Origin: Pseudomonas sp. Choline-02u-1
GTDB taxonomy: Bacteria > Pseudomonadota > Gammaproteobacteria > Pseudomonadales > Pseudomonadaceae
DNA: 64,000 nucleotides
Direction of reading: 5' to 3'
Assembly (NCBI RefSeq): GCF_002836515.1
Contig: NZ_PJBC01000013.1
Span: forward strand, 1 to 64,000
Shown here piece by piece: positions 27,034 through 36,202 of this stretch. The position numbers and the translations under genes are program-made. The notes beneath the pieces were generated by a model that saw only the letters and a program-made list of their open reading frames with translations, ran no database searches and had not been told where the DNA came from. Positions within the stretch are counted from its first letter, which is position 1. Every line of letters begins with the position of its first letter.

Positions 27034-29178
27034 ATGATCAGCACTGAACTCAAAACCACGATCCAGGGCGCCTATTCGCGTTTTCTAGAGGCCAAGAGCC
27101 TCAAGCCGCGTTACGGCCAGCGCCTGATGATCGCCGAAATCGCCAAGGTCCTCGGGGATATCGACACCGATGACGAAGGCCGGCGCAGTGGCGACCCCGC
27201 GATTGTCGCGGTGGAAGCCGGCACCGGTACCGGCAAGACGGTGGCCTACAGCCTGGCGGCGATCCCCACGGCGAAGCTGGCCGGCAAGCGTCTGGTGATT
27301 GCCACCGCGACCGTCGCCCTGCAAGAGCAGATTGTCTACAAGGATCTGCCCGATCTGATGCGCAACAGCGGGCTCAATTTCAGTTTCGCCCTGGCCAAGG
27401 GCCGTGGCCGCTACATGTGTCTGTCCAAGCTCGACATGCTGTTGCAGGAAGGCCACGCGCAAACCGCCACCGCGCAGCTGTTCGAGGAAGAAGGCTTCAA
27501 GATCGAAGTCGACGAGGCCAGTCAGAAGCTGTTCACCAGCATGATCGAGAAACTCGCCGGCAATAAGTGGGACGGCGATCGCGACAGTTGGCCGAACGCG
27601 CTGGAAGACGCCGATTGGGCGCGCCTGACCACCGATCACAGCCAGTGCACCAACCGTCATTGCCCGAACTTCGGCCAGTGCGCCTTCTACAAGGCCCGCG
27701 AAGGCATGGGCAAGGTCGACGTGATCGTCACCAACCACGACATGGTTCTGGCTGACCTGGCCTTGGGCGGCGGCGCCGTGCTGCCGGATCCGCGCGACAC
27801 CATTTACGTGTTCGACGAAGGTCACCACCTGCCGGACAAGGCCATCGGCCATTTCGCTCATTACACGCGCCTGCGCTCCACCGCCGACTGGCTGGAAACC
27901 ACCGCCAAGAACCTCACCAAACTGCTGGCCCAGCATCCGCTGCCGGGCGATCTGGGCAAGCTGATCGAGCAGGTGCCGGAGCTGGCGCGGGAGATCAAGA
28001 CCCAGCAGCAGTTCATGTTCACCGCGTGCGAGCAGATCGCCGATTTCAAACCCGGCGAAGATGTCGAAGGCCGTGAGCGCCCGCGTCATCGCTTCGTCGG
28101 CGGAGTGATTCCCGAGCACATGCGCGAGATGGGCATCGAGCTTAAAAAAGGCTTTTCCCGTCTCAACGATCTGTTCCAACGTTTGACCGACCTGCTCAAG
28201 GAAGGCATGGACGGCGAGGTCAACATCGGCATTGCCAGCAATCAGGCCGAAGAATGGTATCCGCTGTTCGGCAGCCTGTTGTCCCGTGCTTCCGGCAACT
28301 GGGAATTATGGACCGCGTTCACCGCCGAAGACCCGGAAGACAGCCCGCCCATGGCGCGCTGGCTGACGTTGGCCGAAAGTGGCTCGCTGTTCGATATCGA
28401 GGTCAACGCCAGCCCGATTCTGGCGGCGGAAACCTTGCGTCGCAGTTTGTGGAATGTCGCTTACGGCTGCCTGGTGACGTCCGCGACGTTGACGGCGCTG
28501 GGCACTTTCGACCGCTTCCGCATGCGCGCCGGACTGCCGAAAAAGGCTGTCACAGCGGTGGTGCCGAGCCCGTTCCATCATGCCGACGCCGGCGTGTTGC
28601 GCGTGCCGGATCTGAAGGCCGACCCGCGCGATGCCGCTGCCCACACGGCGGCAATCATTCGCGAACTGCCCGATCTGGTCGAAGGTTCCCGCGGCACGCT
28701 GGTGCTGTTCTCCTCGCGCAAGCAGATGCAGGACGTGTTCGACGGTCTCGACCGTGACTGGCGCAAGCAAGTGTTCATTCAGGGCAACCTGTCGAAACAG
28801 GAAACCCTGAACAAGCACAAGGCGCGGGTCGACGGCGGTGATTCCAGCGTGCTGTTCGGGCTGGCCAGTTTTGCCGAAGGTGTCGACTTGCCAGGGGCTT
28901 ATTGCGAGCACGTGGTGATCGCCAAGATTCCGTTCTCGGTGCCTGACGATCCGGTCGAAGCCGCGTTGTCGGAGTGGATCGAGGCGCGCGGTGGCAATCC
29001 GTTCATGGAAATCTCCGTGCCCGATGCCTCGCTGAAACTGGTTCAGGCCTGCGGCCGTCTGCTGCGCACCGAAGAAGACCGCGGCACCATCACCTTGCTC
29101 GACCGGCGTCTGGTCACCCAGCGCTACGGCAAGGCGATCCTCAATGCGTTGCCGCCTTTCCGTCGTGAAATATCCTGA
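27034..29178 (+). CDS. dinG: ATP-dependent DNA helicase DinG
   Basis: A 714-residue iron-sulfur superfamily 2 helicase that unwinds D-loops, R-loops and DNA-RNA hybrids. Walker A EAGTGTGKT is at residues 61-69. The four cluster-binding cysteines are Cys129, Cys205, Cys210 and Cys216, and the DEAH-type box FDEGHH is near residue 258. Motif VI is QACGRLLRTEEDRG. In E. coli the gene is SOS-induced; I found no clear LexA box here. It diverges from the CopD-like gene. Confidence 0.95.
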   Translation: MISTELKTTIQGAYSRFLEAKSLKPRYGQRLMIAEIAKVLGDIDTDDEGRRSGDPAIVAVEAGTGTGKTVAYSLAAIPTAKLAGKRLVIATATVALQEQIVYKDLPDLMRNSGLNFSFALAKGRGRYMCLSKLDMLLQEGHAQTATAQLFEEEGFKIEVDEASQKLFTSMIEKLAGNKWDGDRDSWPNALEDADWARLTTDHSQCTNRHCPNFGQCAFYKAREGMGKVDVIVTNHDMVLADLALGGGAVLPDPRDTIYVFDEGHHLPDKAIGHFAHYTRLRSTADWLETTAKNLTKLLAQHPLPGDLGKLIEQVPELAREIKTQQQFMFTACEQIADFKPGEDVEGRERPRHRFVGGVIPEHMREMGIELKKGFSRLNDLFQRLTDLLKEGMDGEVNIGIASNQAEEWYPLFGSLLSRASGNWELWTAFTAEDPEDSPPMARWLTLAESGSLFDIEVNASPILAAETLRRSLWNVAYGCLVTSATLTALGTFDRFRMRAGLPKKAVTAVVPSPFHHADAGVLRVPDLKADPRDAAAHTAAIIRELPDLVEGSRGTLVLFSSRKQMQDVFDGLDRDWRKQVFIQGNLSKQETLNKHKARVDGGDSSVLFGLASFAEGVDLPGAYCEHVVIAKIPFSVPDDPVEAALSEWIEARGGNPFMEISVPDASLKLVQACGRLLRTEEDRGTITLLDRRLVTQRYGKAILNALPPFRREIS

Positions 29179-29273
29179 GACACGGGTGGGCCGATTGGCC
29201 CGCCGCGTTGTCTATCTCTCTGCCACCGCTTTTTCACTGGCCTTGACTGGTCGTTAGGGAGAACTCCGTTCTT

Positions 29274-31742
29274 ATGATCCGCCGTTCGTTGCCCGCTGTT
29301 TTCGCCTTGATCTTTGCCGCGCCTTCGCTGGCGGCGCCCGCCGGTCAGCAGACGCTGTTCAACTTCGTGCGCCCGGCCGACGTGGTCAAAATCGCCACGG
29401 AAAACGCCGACCTGCCGCAGGCCAATGCTGAGCAGACGCCCGAAGGCGAAGTGTTGCGCCGGGTCACGTTCAACCCGGTTGCACGGCCGACCTTGCGTCT
29501 GACCCCGCAGACCGGGGCTTGGGACTGGTCGCAGTCCGGCATGATGACCCTGCGTTTGCAGAGTGCGATGAACTGGGCGGTGACGGTTTATGTGCAGATC
29601 CAAAGCAACGATGGTCGTACCTTAGTCAGTCGTGTCGATCTGCCGGCCGGTCCTGCGCAAACGTTGCTGGTGCCGCTGGTGGCGTCGACTCCGTTGAGCC
29701 AAGGCATGAAAGCCGGCCCGCCGATGCCGATGACCGTCGATGGCCAGCGCATCCTGCTGGCCAGCAGCACCGGCGAAATCGATCGCAGCCAGGTGGTTTC
29801 GGTGAGCCTGTCGATGGATCAGCCGAAAGTCGCGCAGAACCTGTTGCTCGAGCGTTTTGGCGTGCAGGACGGCGAATCGGTGACACAGGCGGTGTATGGC
29901 AATCTGGTCGACGCGTACGGGCAGTCGAGCCGCAGCAAATGGCCGGAAAAAGTCAGCAGCGACGAGCAACTGAAAAGCGCCGCCAGCAAAGAGCAGCAAC
30001 AACTGAACAACTGGCTGGCCGAGCGCGAAAAGTCCCCGCTGGACAAATTCGGCGGCTGGAATGAAGGCCCGGCGTTCAAGGCCAGCGGTTTCTTCCGCAC
30101 AGAAAAACGCGATGGCCGCTGGTATCTGGTGACTCCTGAAGGCCATCCGTTCTACTCGCTGGGTGTCAATACGGTGAGCCCGCAGGTCAACCGGACCTAC
30201 GTGGCGGGGCGCGAATACATGTTCGAATCATTGCCGAAGAACGGCGACCCGCTGGCCGCGCATTTTGGCGAAGGCGACAACCGTGGCGGCAACGGCGCCG
30301 ATCAGGGCCGTGGCTACGGCAATGGCCGCTGGTACGACTTCTACGGCGCCAATCTGCAACGCCTGTACGGCGAACCGTGCAAACCGGACAGCGACAACAA
30401 GGCCGGGATCGCCGAAGCGGCGAAGGCGGGCGCGACTGAGGCCAGCTCGGTGCAGGCCGCTGAAACCGCAGCGGTGCCTGCCGAGCCAAAATCGGGTATT
30501 GCCGAAGCGGCGCAGACCGATGCGGTGCAAACGTCCAGCGCGCAAACCGCGCCGTGCACAGCCACGATTGATGAAGAGCGTTGGACCCGGCATACCCTCG
30601 ATCGGTTGCAGGCCTGGGGTTTCAACACCGTCGGCAACTGGAGCGCGCCGTCGCTGGCGGACGCTGAGCGCGTGCCGTACACCTTGCCGCTGTCGATCGT
30701 CGGCGATTATGCCAGCATCAGCACCGGTAGCGATTGGTGGGGCGGCATGCCCGATCCGTTCGATCCACGTTTCGCGATGGCCACCGAGCGCGCCGTGGCC
30801 ATTGCCGCTCGCGATCATCGCGACGATCCGTGGCTGATCGGTTATTACGCCGATAACGAGCTGGCCTGGGCCGGCTCTGGCGACGATCCGAAGGCTCGCT
30901 ACGCGCTCGCCTACGGCACATTGAAAATGACCACCGACGTGCCGGCCAAACGCGCCTTTCTCAAGCAATTGCGTGACAAGTACCGCAATCAGGCCGGTCT
31001 GTCCAAGGCCTGGGGCATCGAGTTGCCGGCGTGGGAATTGATGGAAGACCCGGGCTTCGTGCCGCCATTGCCGAGTCCTGAGCATCCGGAAATCGAGGCG
31101 GATTTCAAATACTTCCAGAAGGTTTTCGCCGACACCTACTTCAAGACCATTTCCGATTCGCTGAAGTGGCACGCGCCGAACCAGATGTTGCTTGGCGGTC
31201 GCTTCGCCATCAGCACACCTGAGGCCGTGGCGTCCTGCGCGCAGTATTGCGATGTCTTGAGTTTCAATATGTACACGCTCAAGCCGCAGGATGGTTATGA
31301 CTTCGCCACGCTGGCGGCGCTGGACAAACCGGTGTTGATCACGGAGTTCAACTTCGGCTCGGCAGACCGAGGCCCGTTCTGGGGCGGCGTGACGCAATTG
31401 GCCAGAGAAGAAGATCGCGGCCCTGCCTATGCCAATTTCCTCAAACAGGCGCTGAGCGAGCCGTCGATTGTCGGCGTGCACTGGTTCCAGTATCTCGACC
31501 AACCGGTGACCGGGCGGTTGCTCGACGGCGAGAACGGCCATTTCGGGCTGGTCGCAGTTACCGATCTGCCGTATCAGGGCTTTGTCGAGGCGGTGCGCAA
31601 AAGCAATCTGCAGACGCTTGAGCAGTTGGGCAAGGAGGCGCAGAAAACGCCGCGCTCCGAGACTGAAGGCGGGCGCAAGGCTGAGGCTGGCAACGCAGCA
31701 GGGCCCGGGCAGGCGGGTGGGCATTCGGGGAATGGTCATTAA
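29274..31742 (+). CDS. GH50-like (agarase-type) glycoside hydrolase
   Basis: An 822-residue exported enzyme with a signal peptide (MIRRSLPAVFALIFAAPSLA). A beta-sandwich N-terminal half is followed by a TIM-barrel beginning near FRTEKRDGRWYLVTPEGHPFYSLGVN. The likely acid/base is Glu529 in YYADNELAW and the nucleophile Glu691 in LITEFNFGS, as in clan GH-A enzymes. These proteins are often labelled beta-agarase in Pseudomonas, but the substrate is unknown. An alanine-rich insert (about residues 375-428) with an internal duplication of GIAEAA lies between two cysteines. The C-terminal tail is Gly/Glu-rich and disordered. Confidence 0.8.
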   Translation: MIRRSLPAVFALIFAAPSLAAPAGQQTLFNFVRPADVVKIATENADLPQANAEQTPEGEVLRRVTFNPVARPTLRLTPQTGAWDWSQSGMMTLRLQSAMNWAVTVYVQIQSNDGRTLVSRVDLPAGPAQTLLVPLVASTPLSQGMKAGPPMPMTVDGQRILLASSTGEIDRSQVVSVSLSMDQPKVAQNLLLERFGVQDGESVTQAVYGNLVDAYGQSSRSKWPEKVSSDEQLKSAASKEQQQLNNWLAEREKSPLDKFGGWNEGPAFKASGFFRTEKRDGRWYLVTPEGHPFYSLGVNTVSPQVNRTYVAGREYMFESLPKNGDPLAAHFGEGDNRGGNGADQGRGYGNGRWYDFYGANLQRLYGEPCKPDSDNKAGIAEAAKAGATEASSVQAAETAAVPAEPKSGIAEAAQTDAVQTSSAQTAPCTATIDEERWTRHTLDRLQAWGFNTVGNWSAPSLADAERVPYTLPLSIVGDYASISTGSDWWGGMPDPFDPRFAMATERAVAIAARDHRDDPWLIGYYADNELAWAGSGDDPKARYALAYGTLKMTTDVPAKRAFLKQLRDKYRNQAGLSKAWGIELPAWELMEDPGFVPPLPSPEHPEIEADFKYFQKVFADTYFKTISDSLKWHAPNQMLLGGRFAISTPEAVASCAQYCDVLSFNMYTLKPQDGYDFATLAALDKPVLITEFNFGSADRGPFWGGVTQLAREEDRGPAYANFLKQALSEPSIVGVHWFQYLDQPVTGRLLDGENGHFGLVAVTDLPYQGFVEAVRKSNLQTLEQLGKEAQKTPRSETEGGRKAEAGNAAGPGQAGGHSGNGH

Positions 31743-31757
31743 GGCGTGACGCCCACA

Positions 31758-31832
31758 AAGATCGCAGCCTTCGGCAGCGCCTGCAGGGGACGTCATCCCA
31801 TGCAGGAGCTGCCGAAGGCTACGGTCTTTAAT
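31758..31832. repeat. Inverted repeat, GATCGCAGCC family
   Basis: The arms AAAGATCGCAGCCTTCGGCA and CTGCCGAAGGCTACGGTCTTT pair around a short centre. It follows the glycosidase gene and may end its transcript. Confidence 0.85.
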
Positions 31833-31929
31833 TTGGCTTTTAACCGTCTGGCCCGCGCCTGTTCCCAAATCCCTCAAGGGCTGGAACAATGCGGGCCACT
31901 TTGTAGAGCGTTTTCGCGGGGAGTTGCGG

Positions 31930-33075
31930 GTGCAGATTCAGGGACATTACGAGCTTCAATTCGAAGCGGTGCGCGAGGCTTTCGCCGCACTGTTCGACGA
32001 TCCCCAGGAACGCGGCGCAGCCCTGTGCATCAAGGTCGGTGGAGAAACCGTCCTCGACCTCTGGTCCGGTACCGCCGACAAGGATGGCGCCGAAGCCTGG
32101 CACAGCGACACCATTGCCAACCTGTTCTCCTGCACCAAGACCTTCACTGCTGTCACCGCGCTGCAACTGGTAGCCGAAGGCAAGTTGCAACTCGACGCCC
32201 CGGTTGCCCGCTACTGGCCGGAGTTCGCTGCCGCCGGCAAAGAATCTGTAACCTTGCGCCAATTGCTCTGCCATCAGGCCGGCCTGCCAGCGCTGCGCGA
32301 ACTGCTCGCCCCTGAAGCCCTTTACGACTGGAAAACCATGGTCGACGCCCTCGCGGCCGAAGCGCCGTGGTGGACGCCGGGCACCGGTCACGGGTACGCC
32401 GCGATCACCTACGGTTGGCTGGTCGGCGAATTGCTGCGCCGTGCTGACGGGCGTGGGCCGGGCGAATCGATCGTCGCTCGGGTTGCCAAACCTTTGGGTC
32501 TGGATTTCCATGTAGGCCTCGCCGACGAAGAATTTCATCGCGTGGCGCACATCGCCCGCGGCAAAGGTAACCCCGGCGACGCCGCGGCCCAGCGCTTGCT
32601 GCAAGTGACCATGCGCGAACCAACGGCCATGACCACCCGCGCCTTCACCAATCCACCGTCCGTGCTGACCAGCACCAACAAACCGGAGTGGCGGCGCATG
32701 CAGCAACCGGCAGCCAACGGCCACGGCAACGCGCGTAGCCTTGCCGGTTTCTATGCCGGTCTGCTCGATGGCAGCCTGCTCGAGAGCGAGATGCTCGAAG
32801 AGCTGACCCGCGAGCACAGCCTCGGCGACGACAAGACTTTGCTCACGCGCACCCGCTTCGGCCTCGGCTGCATGCTCGATCAACCGGACGTGCCCAACGC
32901 CACCTACGGCCTCGGCCCACGCGCGTTCGGCCATCCGGGAGCGGGCGGCTCGATCGGTTTTGCTGATCCTGAGCACGATGTGGCTTTCGGTTTCGTGACA
33001 AATACCCTGGGGCCTTACGTTTTGATGGATCCGCGCGCGCAAAAGCTGGCGCGGGTGCTTGCCACTTGTCTGTAA
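31930..33075 (+). CDS. EstB-like serine hydrolase (class C beta-lactamase fold)
   Basis: A 381-residue member of the beta-lactamase-related esterase family. The SxxK motif is SCTK (in LFSCTKTFTAVTALQLV), a Tyr follows in HGYAAITYGW, and the C-terminal HPGAGGSIGFADPE motif is typical. There is no signal peptide, so it is probably a cytoplasmic esterase or amidase rather than a resistance enzyme. The GTG at 31930 was chosen because a GGGGAG site lies 7 nt upstream; a TTG two codons earlier is less likely. Confidence 0.88.
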   Translation: MQIQGHYELQFEAVREAFAALFDDPQERGAALCIKVGGETVLDLWSGTADKDGAEAWHSDTIANLFSCTKTFTAVTALQLVAEGKLQLDAPVARYWPEFAAAGKESVTLRQLLCHQAGLPALRELLAPEALYDWKTMVDALAAEAPWWTPGTGHGYAAITYGWLVGELLRRADGRGPGESIVARVAKPLGLDFHVGLADEEFHRVAHIARGKGNPGDAAAQRLLQVTMREPTAMTTRAFTNPPSVLTSTNKPEWRRMQQPAANGHGNARSLAGFYAGLLDGSLLESEMLEELTREHSLGDDKTLLTRTRFGLGCMLDQPDVPNATYGLGPRAFGHPGAGGSIGFADPEHDVAFGFVTNTLGPYVLMDPRAQKLARVLATCL

Positions 33076-33188
33076 AGCTTCAACTGCGGTTCCAGGGTCG
33101 GAACCTCATAGGGATTTTCGTTTCAAAACGGCTGTTTATCCGGGCGAAAGTGCTCTGATTTTTCATTACTTCATTTTGTGGATTTTCA

Positions 33189-34298
33189 ATGTCATCTAAA
33201 AAGACCCTCGCCCTGGCCCTGTGTGTTGCGATCACCGGTTGCGCACAGACCCCGAAAAACGATGCGGACGGCGGCAGTTGGTGGCCGTTCGGTTCTTCTG
33301 ACAAAGTCGCGGCCAAAGATCCGGCTCCGGCCCCGGCCCCGGCCCCGTTGAAACCGGCGGCGACCGCGCCAGTGGCCAAGGCCGAAAGCAGCAACCCGTG
33401 GTACTGGCCGTTCGGTTCGAGCGATGAAGCGGTCAAGGCCGATCTGAAAGCCGAGGTCAAACCTGAAGCCAAACCGGTCGAGGTGGCCAAAGCCCAGGCG
33501 CAGTCCAATGGCAAATGGTGGTGGCCGTTCGGCGGCAAGGATCAGCCAACCGCCAAAGCAGTGCCGATGCCGGATCCGAAGGTCACTCAAGCCTGGCTCG
33601 ACGACTACGAACCGCGTCTGCGCGAAGCGGTGAAGGACAGCAAACTGCAACTCGAGCGTCGCGATAACGTACTGGTCGTAACAGCGCCGGTGGAAGGCTC
33701 GTTCAACCCGGACCGTCCGGCCATGCTGCTGCCGGTCACCCTCGGCCCGTTCACCCGCGTGGCGAAAATTCTCGAAGCCGACCCGAAAACCGCCGTGCTG
33801 GTGCTCGGTCACAGCGACACCAGCGGTGCAGCACCGGCCAACATCAAGTTGAGTCAGGAACGTGCGCAGTCGGTTGCAGCGATTTTCCGCCTCAGCGGCT
33901 TGCAGCGTGATCGCCTGATGCTGCGCGGCATGGGTTCCGAAGCGCCGCGTGCTGCCAATGACAGCGTTGAGGGTCGCGCCCTGAACCGTCGTGTCGAACT
34001 GCTGGTCACCCCGCAAAACACCATGGTCGCGCTGCTGAGCAAATACAACATGCCGGCGCCGAAGCCAGTCACCCTGGTCGCTGCGCAAGACGTCAAGCCA
34101 GTGGCCAAACCAGCTACTCCAGCGCCTGCCGCGAAGAAAGCTGCTGCCCCGGCGGCGAAAAAAGCGCCGGCCAAGAAAGCTGCCGCCAAGGCTCCTGCGA
34201 AAAAGGCTCCGGCCAAGGCTCCAGTGAAAAAGGCTGCACCCGCCAAAGCCGCCGCGACCGACAAGAAAGTCGCCGCAGCCGACCCCGCTAAAAAGTGA
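33189..34298 (+). CDS. OmpA-family lipoprotein with WPFG repeats and Lys/Ala tail
   Basis: A 369-residue lipoprotein (lipobox ITGC, Cys18). The N-terminal third carries three copies of an aromatic word: WWPFGSSD (31-38), WYWPFGSSD (71-79) and WWWPFGGKD (110-118), separated by Pro/Ala/Lys linkers. Then comes an OmpA-type peptidoglycan-binding domain (about 145-275; LVLGHSDTSGAAPANIKLSQERAQ, GRALNRRVELLV) and a 70-residue tail of AAKKAPAKKAA repeats like histone H1. The role is unknown; it probably binds peptidoglycan, with the basic tail free to bind polyanions. It is followed 24 nt later by pdxH. Confidence 0.85.
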   Translation: MSSKKTLALALCVAITGCAQTPKNDADGGSWWPFGSSDKVAAKDPAPAPAPAPLKPAATAPVAKAESSNPWYWPFGSSDEAVKADLKAEVKPEAKPVEVAKAQAQSNGKWWWPFGGKDQPTAKAVPMPDPKVTQAWLDDYEPRLREAVKDSKLQLERRDNVLVVTAPVEGSFNPDRPAMLLPVTLGPFTRVAKILEADPKTAVLVLGHSDTSGAAPANIKLSQERAQSVAAIFRLSGLQRDRLMLRGMGSEAPRAANDSVEGRALNRRVELLVTPQNTMVALLSKYNMPAPKPVTLVAAQDVKPVAKPATPAPAAKKAAAPAAKKAPAKKAAAKAPAKKAPAKAPVKKAAPAKAAATDKKVAAADPAKK

Positions 34299-34322
34299 TC
34301 CGCTAACGAAAAGGAATCCGCC

Positions 34323-34970
34323 ATGACCCAGGCTCTGGCCGATATGCGTCGCGATTACACCCGTGACGGTCTGACCGAGGCGCAAGCCCCGGCCGAGCCG
34401 TTTGCGCTGTTTCACCAATGGTTTGCCGATGCGGTGAAAACCGAGCAGGCGCCGGTGGAAGCCAACGCCATGACCCTGGCCACGGTCGATGCCGACGGTC
34501 GTCCGCATTGCCGCATTCTGCTGCTCAAGGGCCTCGACGAGCAGGGCTTCACTTTTTTCACCAATTACGACAGCGCCAAGGGCCAGCATCTGGCGGCCAA
34601 CCCGTTTGCCGCCATGACCTTTTTCTGGCCAACCCTGGAGCGCCAGGTGCGCATCGAAGGACGGGCGGTCAAGGTCACGCCGCAAGAGTCCGATGCGTAT
34701 TATCAGGTACGACCCTTGGGCAGCCGTCTCGGCGCCTGGGCCTCACCGCAGAGCCGGGTCATCAACGGTCGTGGTGAACTGGAAGATCTGCTCAAAGCCA
34801 CCGAGCAACGCTTCAGCGACACCCAGCCGCATTGCCCTGAACATTGGGGCGGTTACCGTTTGTTGCCGGAGCGCATCGAGTTCTGGCAGGGCCGTTCCAG
34901 CCGTCTGCATGATCGCCTTAATTACCGCCTCCAGGGTGCCGAGTGGATTCTTGAACGACTGGCACCCTGA
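34323..34970 (+). CDS. pdxH: Pyridoxamine 5'-phosphate oxidase
   Basis: A 215-residue FMN enzyme that oxidises pyridoxine or pyridoxamine 5'-phosphate to pyridoxal 5'-phosphate. Family signatures are present: [42 protein letters not shown], and the C-terminal [24 protein letters not shown] with the conserved RxH of the active site. Cytoplasmic dimer. Close spacing after the OmpA-type gene suggests a shared transcript. Confidence 0.96.
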   Translation: MTQALADMRRDYTRDGLTEAQAPAEPFALFHQWFADAVKTEQAPVEANAMTLATVDADGRPHCRILLLKGLDEQGFTFFTNYDSAKGQHLAANPFAAMTFFWPTLERQVRIEGRAVKVTPQESDAYYQVRPLGSRLGAWASPQSRVINGRGELEDLLKATEQRFSDTQPHCPEHWGGYRLLPERIEFWQGRSSRLHDRLNYRLQGAEWILERLAP

Positions 34971-35150
34971 GCAGTCTACCGAGCGGGATGAAGGGCGATG
35001 GCGCAGATTCAGTGATTTCACGCTACTTTAAGTGGACGCTCGCAGGCATCTGTATCCAGCCTGAATGGAAGCCAATTTTATCCGGATGGTGTCGTGACAG
35101 GCGCCAGGCCACGGAGTTTAATGAACACCTGTTCTTTTGGAGTTGATGCT

Positions 35151-35615
35151 ATGCGTAAGTCTGTTCTGCTGGTTGCTTCCTTTTCCACGATGGCGATGTT
35201 GCTGACCGGCTGCCAATCGAGCCTCACCGGCGACTCCTACTCCCGTGACGAAGCGCGTCGTGTGCAGACGATTCGCATGGGCACCATCGAATCCCTGCGA
35301 CCGGTCAAAATCGAAGGCACCAAAACCCCGATTGGCGGCGCAGCAGGCGCAGTGGTCGGCGGCGTCGGCGGCAGCGCTATCGGCGGCGGCAAGGGCAGCA
35401 TCGTCGCTGCAGTCATCGGCGCAGTGGCTGGCGGCCTGCTTGGCTCGGCCACCGAGGAAGGCCTGACTCGCACCCAGGGCGTGGAAATCACCGTCCGCGA
35501 AGACGACGGCAGCATGCGCGCCTATGTGCAGCAGGTTCAGGAGAACGAAGTATTCCGCGTCGGTGAGCGGGTACGGATTTCCACCGTTGGCGGGACCAGC
35601 CGCGTTTCGCACTAA
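35151..35615 (+). CDS. slyB: SlyB-family glycine-zipper outer-membrane lipoprotein
   Basis: A 154-residue lipoprotein (lipobox LLTGC, Cys21). It follows the SlyB pattern: GDSYSRDEARRVQTIRMGTIESLRPVKIEG, then a glycine-zipper double hairpin (IGGAAGAVVGGVGGSAIGGGKG, VIGAVAGGLLGSATEEG), then TQGVEITVREDDGS. SlyB proteins stabilise the outer membrane under PhoPQ control in enterics. The ATG with GGAG twelve nt upstream was chosen over a start 57 nt earlier. A strong terminator follows. Confidence 0.9.
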   Translation: MRKSVLLVASFSTMAMLLTGCQSSLTGDSYSRDEARRVQTIRMGTIESLRPVKIEGTKTPIGGAAGAVVGGVGGSAIGGGKGSIVAAVIGAVAGGLLGSATEEGLTRTQGVEITVREDDGSMRAYVQQVQENEVFRVGERVRISTVGGTSRVSH

Positions 35616-35634
35616 GCGAGAAGCCGGGTAAAAG

Positions 35635-35670
35635 AAAACCCCGATCAGGTGACTGGTCGGGGTTTTTCTT
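35635..35670 (+). terminator. Intrinsic terminator after slyB
   Basis: AACCCCGATCAG pairs with CTGGTCGGGGTT around GTGA, followed by TTTTCTTT. It works as a terminator for slyB and, read in the other direction, also for the minus-strand genes of the pyocin island. Confidence 0.85.
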
Positions 35671-35688
35671 TGCTTGTGAATTGTTCAT

Positions 35689-35940
35689 TCAGTATGTGGC
35701 GCAGGTGCCCATGAAGTATTCGAGGCCCTTTGGAAAACTGACGTCGAGCAGGTTTTCCAATGCGGTTACCTGATCCTGAGTCAACAACAGCTCGCCGGGT
35801 TCTACCTCATCCAAGGGCTTTGATTCAATGAGCTGAGCCACTTTTTCATTCATCTCGCTGCCTGTGATATCCAGCTCGAATTGCAAGGAGTCATCTTGGA
35901 CTTCGTCAGGGAAGAATCCGGTAATCGAAAGAAAGCGCAT
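35689..35940 (-). CDS. Small DUF7683-like protein at the end of the pyocin island
   Basis: An 83-residue acidic protein (MRFLSITGFFPDEVQDDSLQ at the start; a LLLTQDQVTALENLLDVSFPKGLEYFMGT pattern near the end). I associate this pattern with DUF7683, small proteins often found beside toxins and in immunity-gene clusters, but with limited certainty. It is AT-rich compared with the flanking core genes and transcribed with the pyocin and immunity genes, so an immunity role is possible. Confidence 0.55.
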   Translation of the reverse strand: MRFLSITGFFPDEVQDDSLQFELDITGSEMNEKVAQLIESKPLDEVEPGELLLTQDQVTALENLLDVSFPKGLEYFMGTCATY

Positions 35941-35960
35941 GGAGCTAAACCTTCGGGCTG

Positions 35961-36202
35961 TCAGCCGTAGTCAAACGAAATTTGCTAGTAGTGGACTTTC
36001 GAATCGAGTTGATGTTGAAACGGCTGAATTGTGGACAGCCAGTTTTGAACGACGTTCAAGCTGCCATTATTGATGTCGTCCTCGGCGGGGATCCCCAAGG
36101 CGTTTAACACTGACTCATCATCACCCAGATCGTTTGGCGACTCTCCCCTTGATACTCCAACGTTGCTGTGTCGTACCATTCCAATCTTACTTTCAGTCCC
36201 AT
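35961..36202 (-). pseudogene. Broken second copy of a colicin E3-type immunity gene
   Basis: Starting at the ATG at 36202, directly after the stop codon of the intact immunity gene, the frame reads MGLKVRLEWYDTATLEYQGE, matching the intact copy's start. It then shifts frame near 36140-36150. In the other frame the match continues (NDLGDDESVLNALGIPAEDDINNGSLN, then VVQNWLSTIQPFQHQ). A TAG stop after HY interrupts it, and in-frame homology resumes as QISFDYG before a final TGA at 35961. So one frameshift and one nonsense codon have inactivated it. A 74-codon open frame (35985-36209) survives but is unlikely to be functional. Confidence 0.8.

Noticed and set aside
31924..31929. TTG start for the EstB-like hydrolase
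   Set aside because: The GTG two codons downstream has better spacing from the GGGGAG site.
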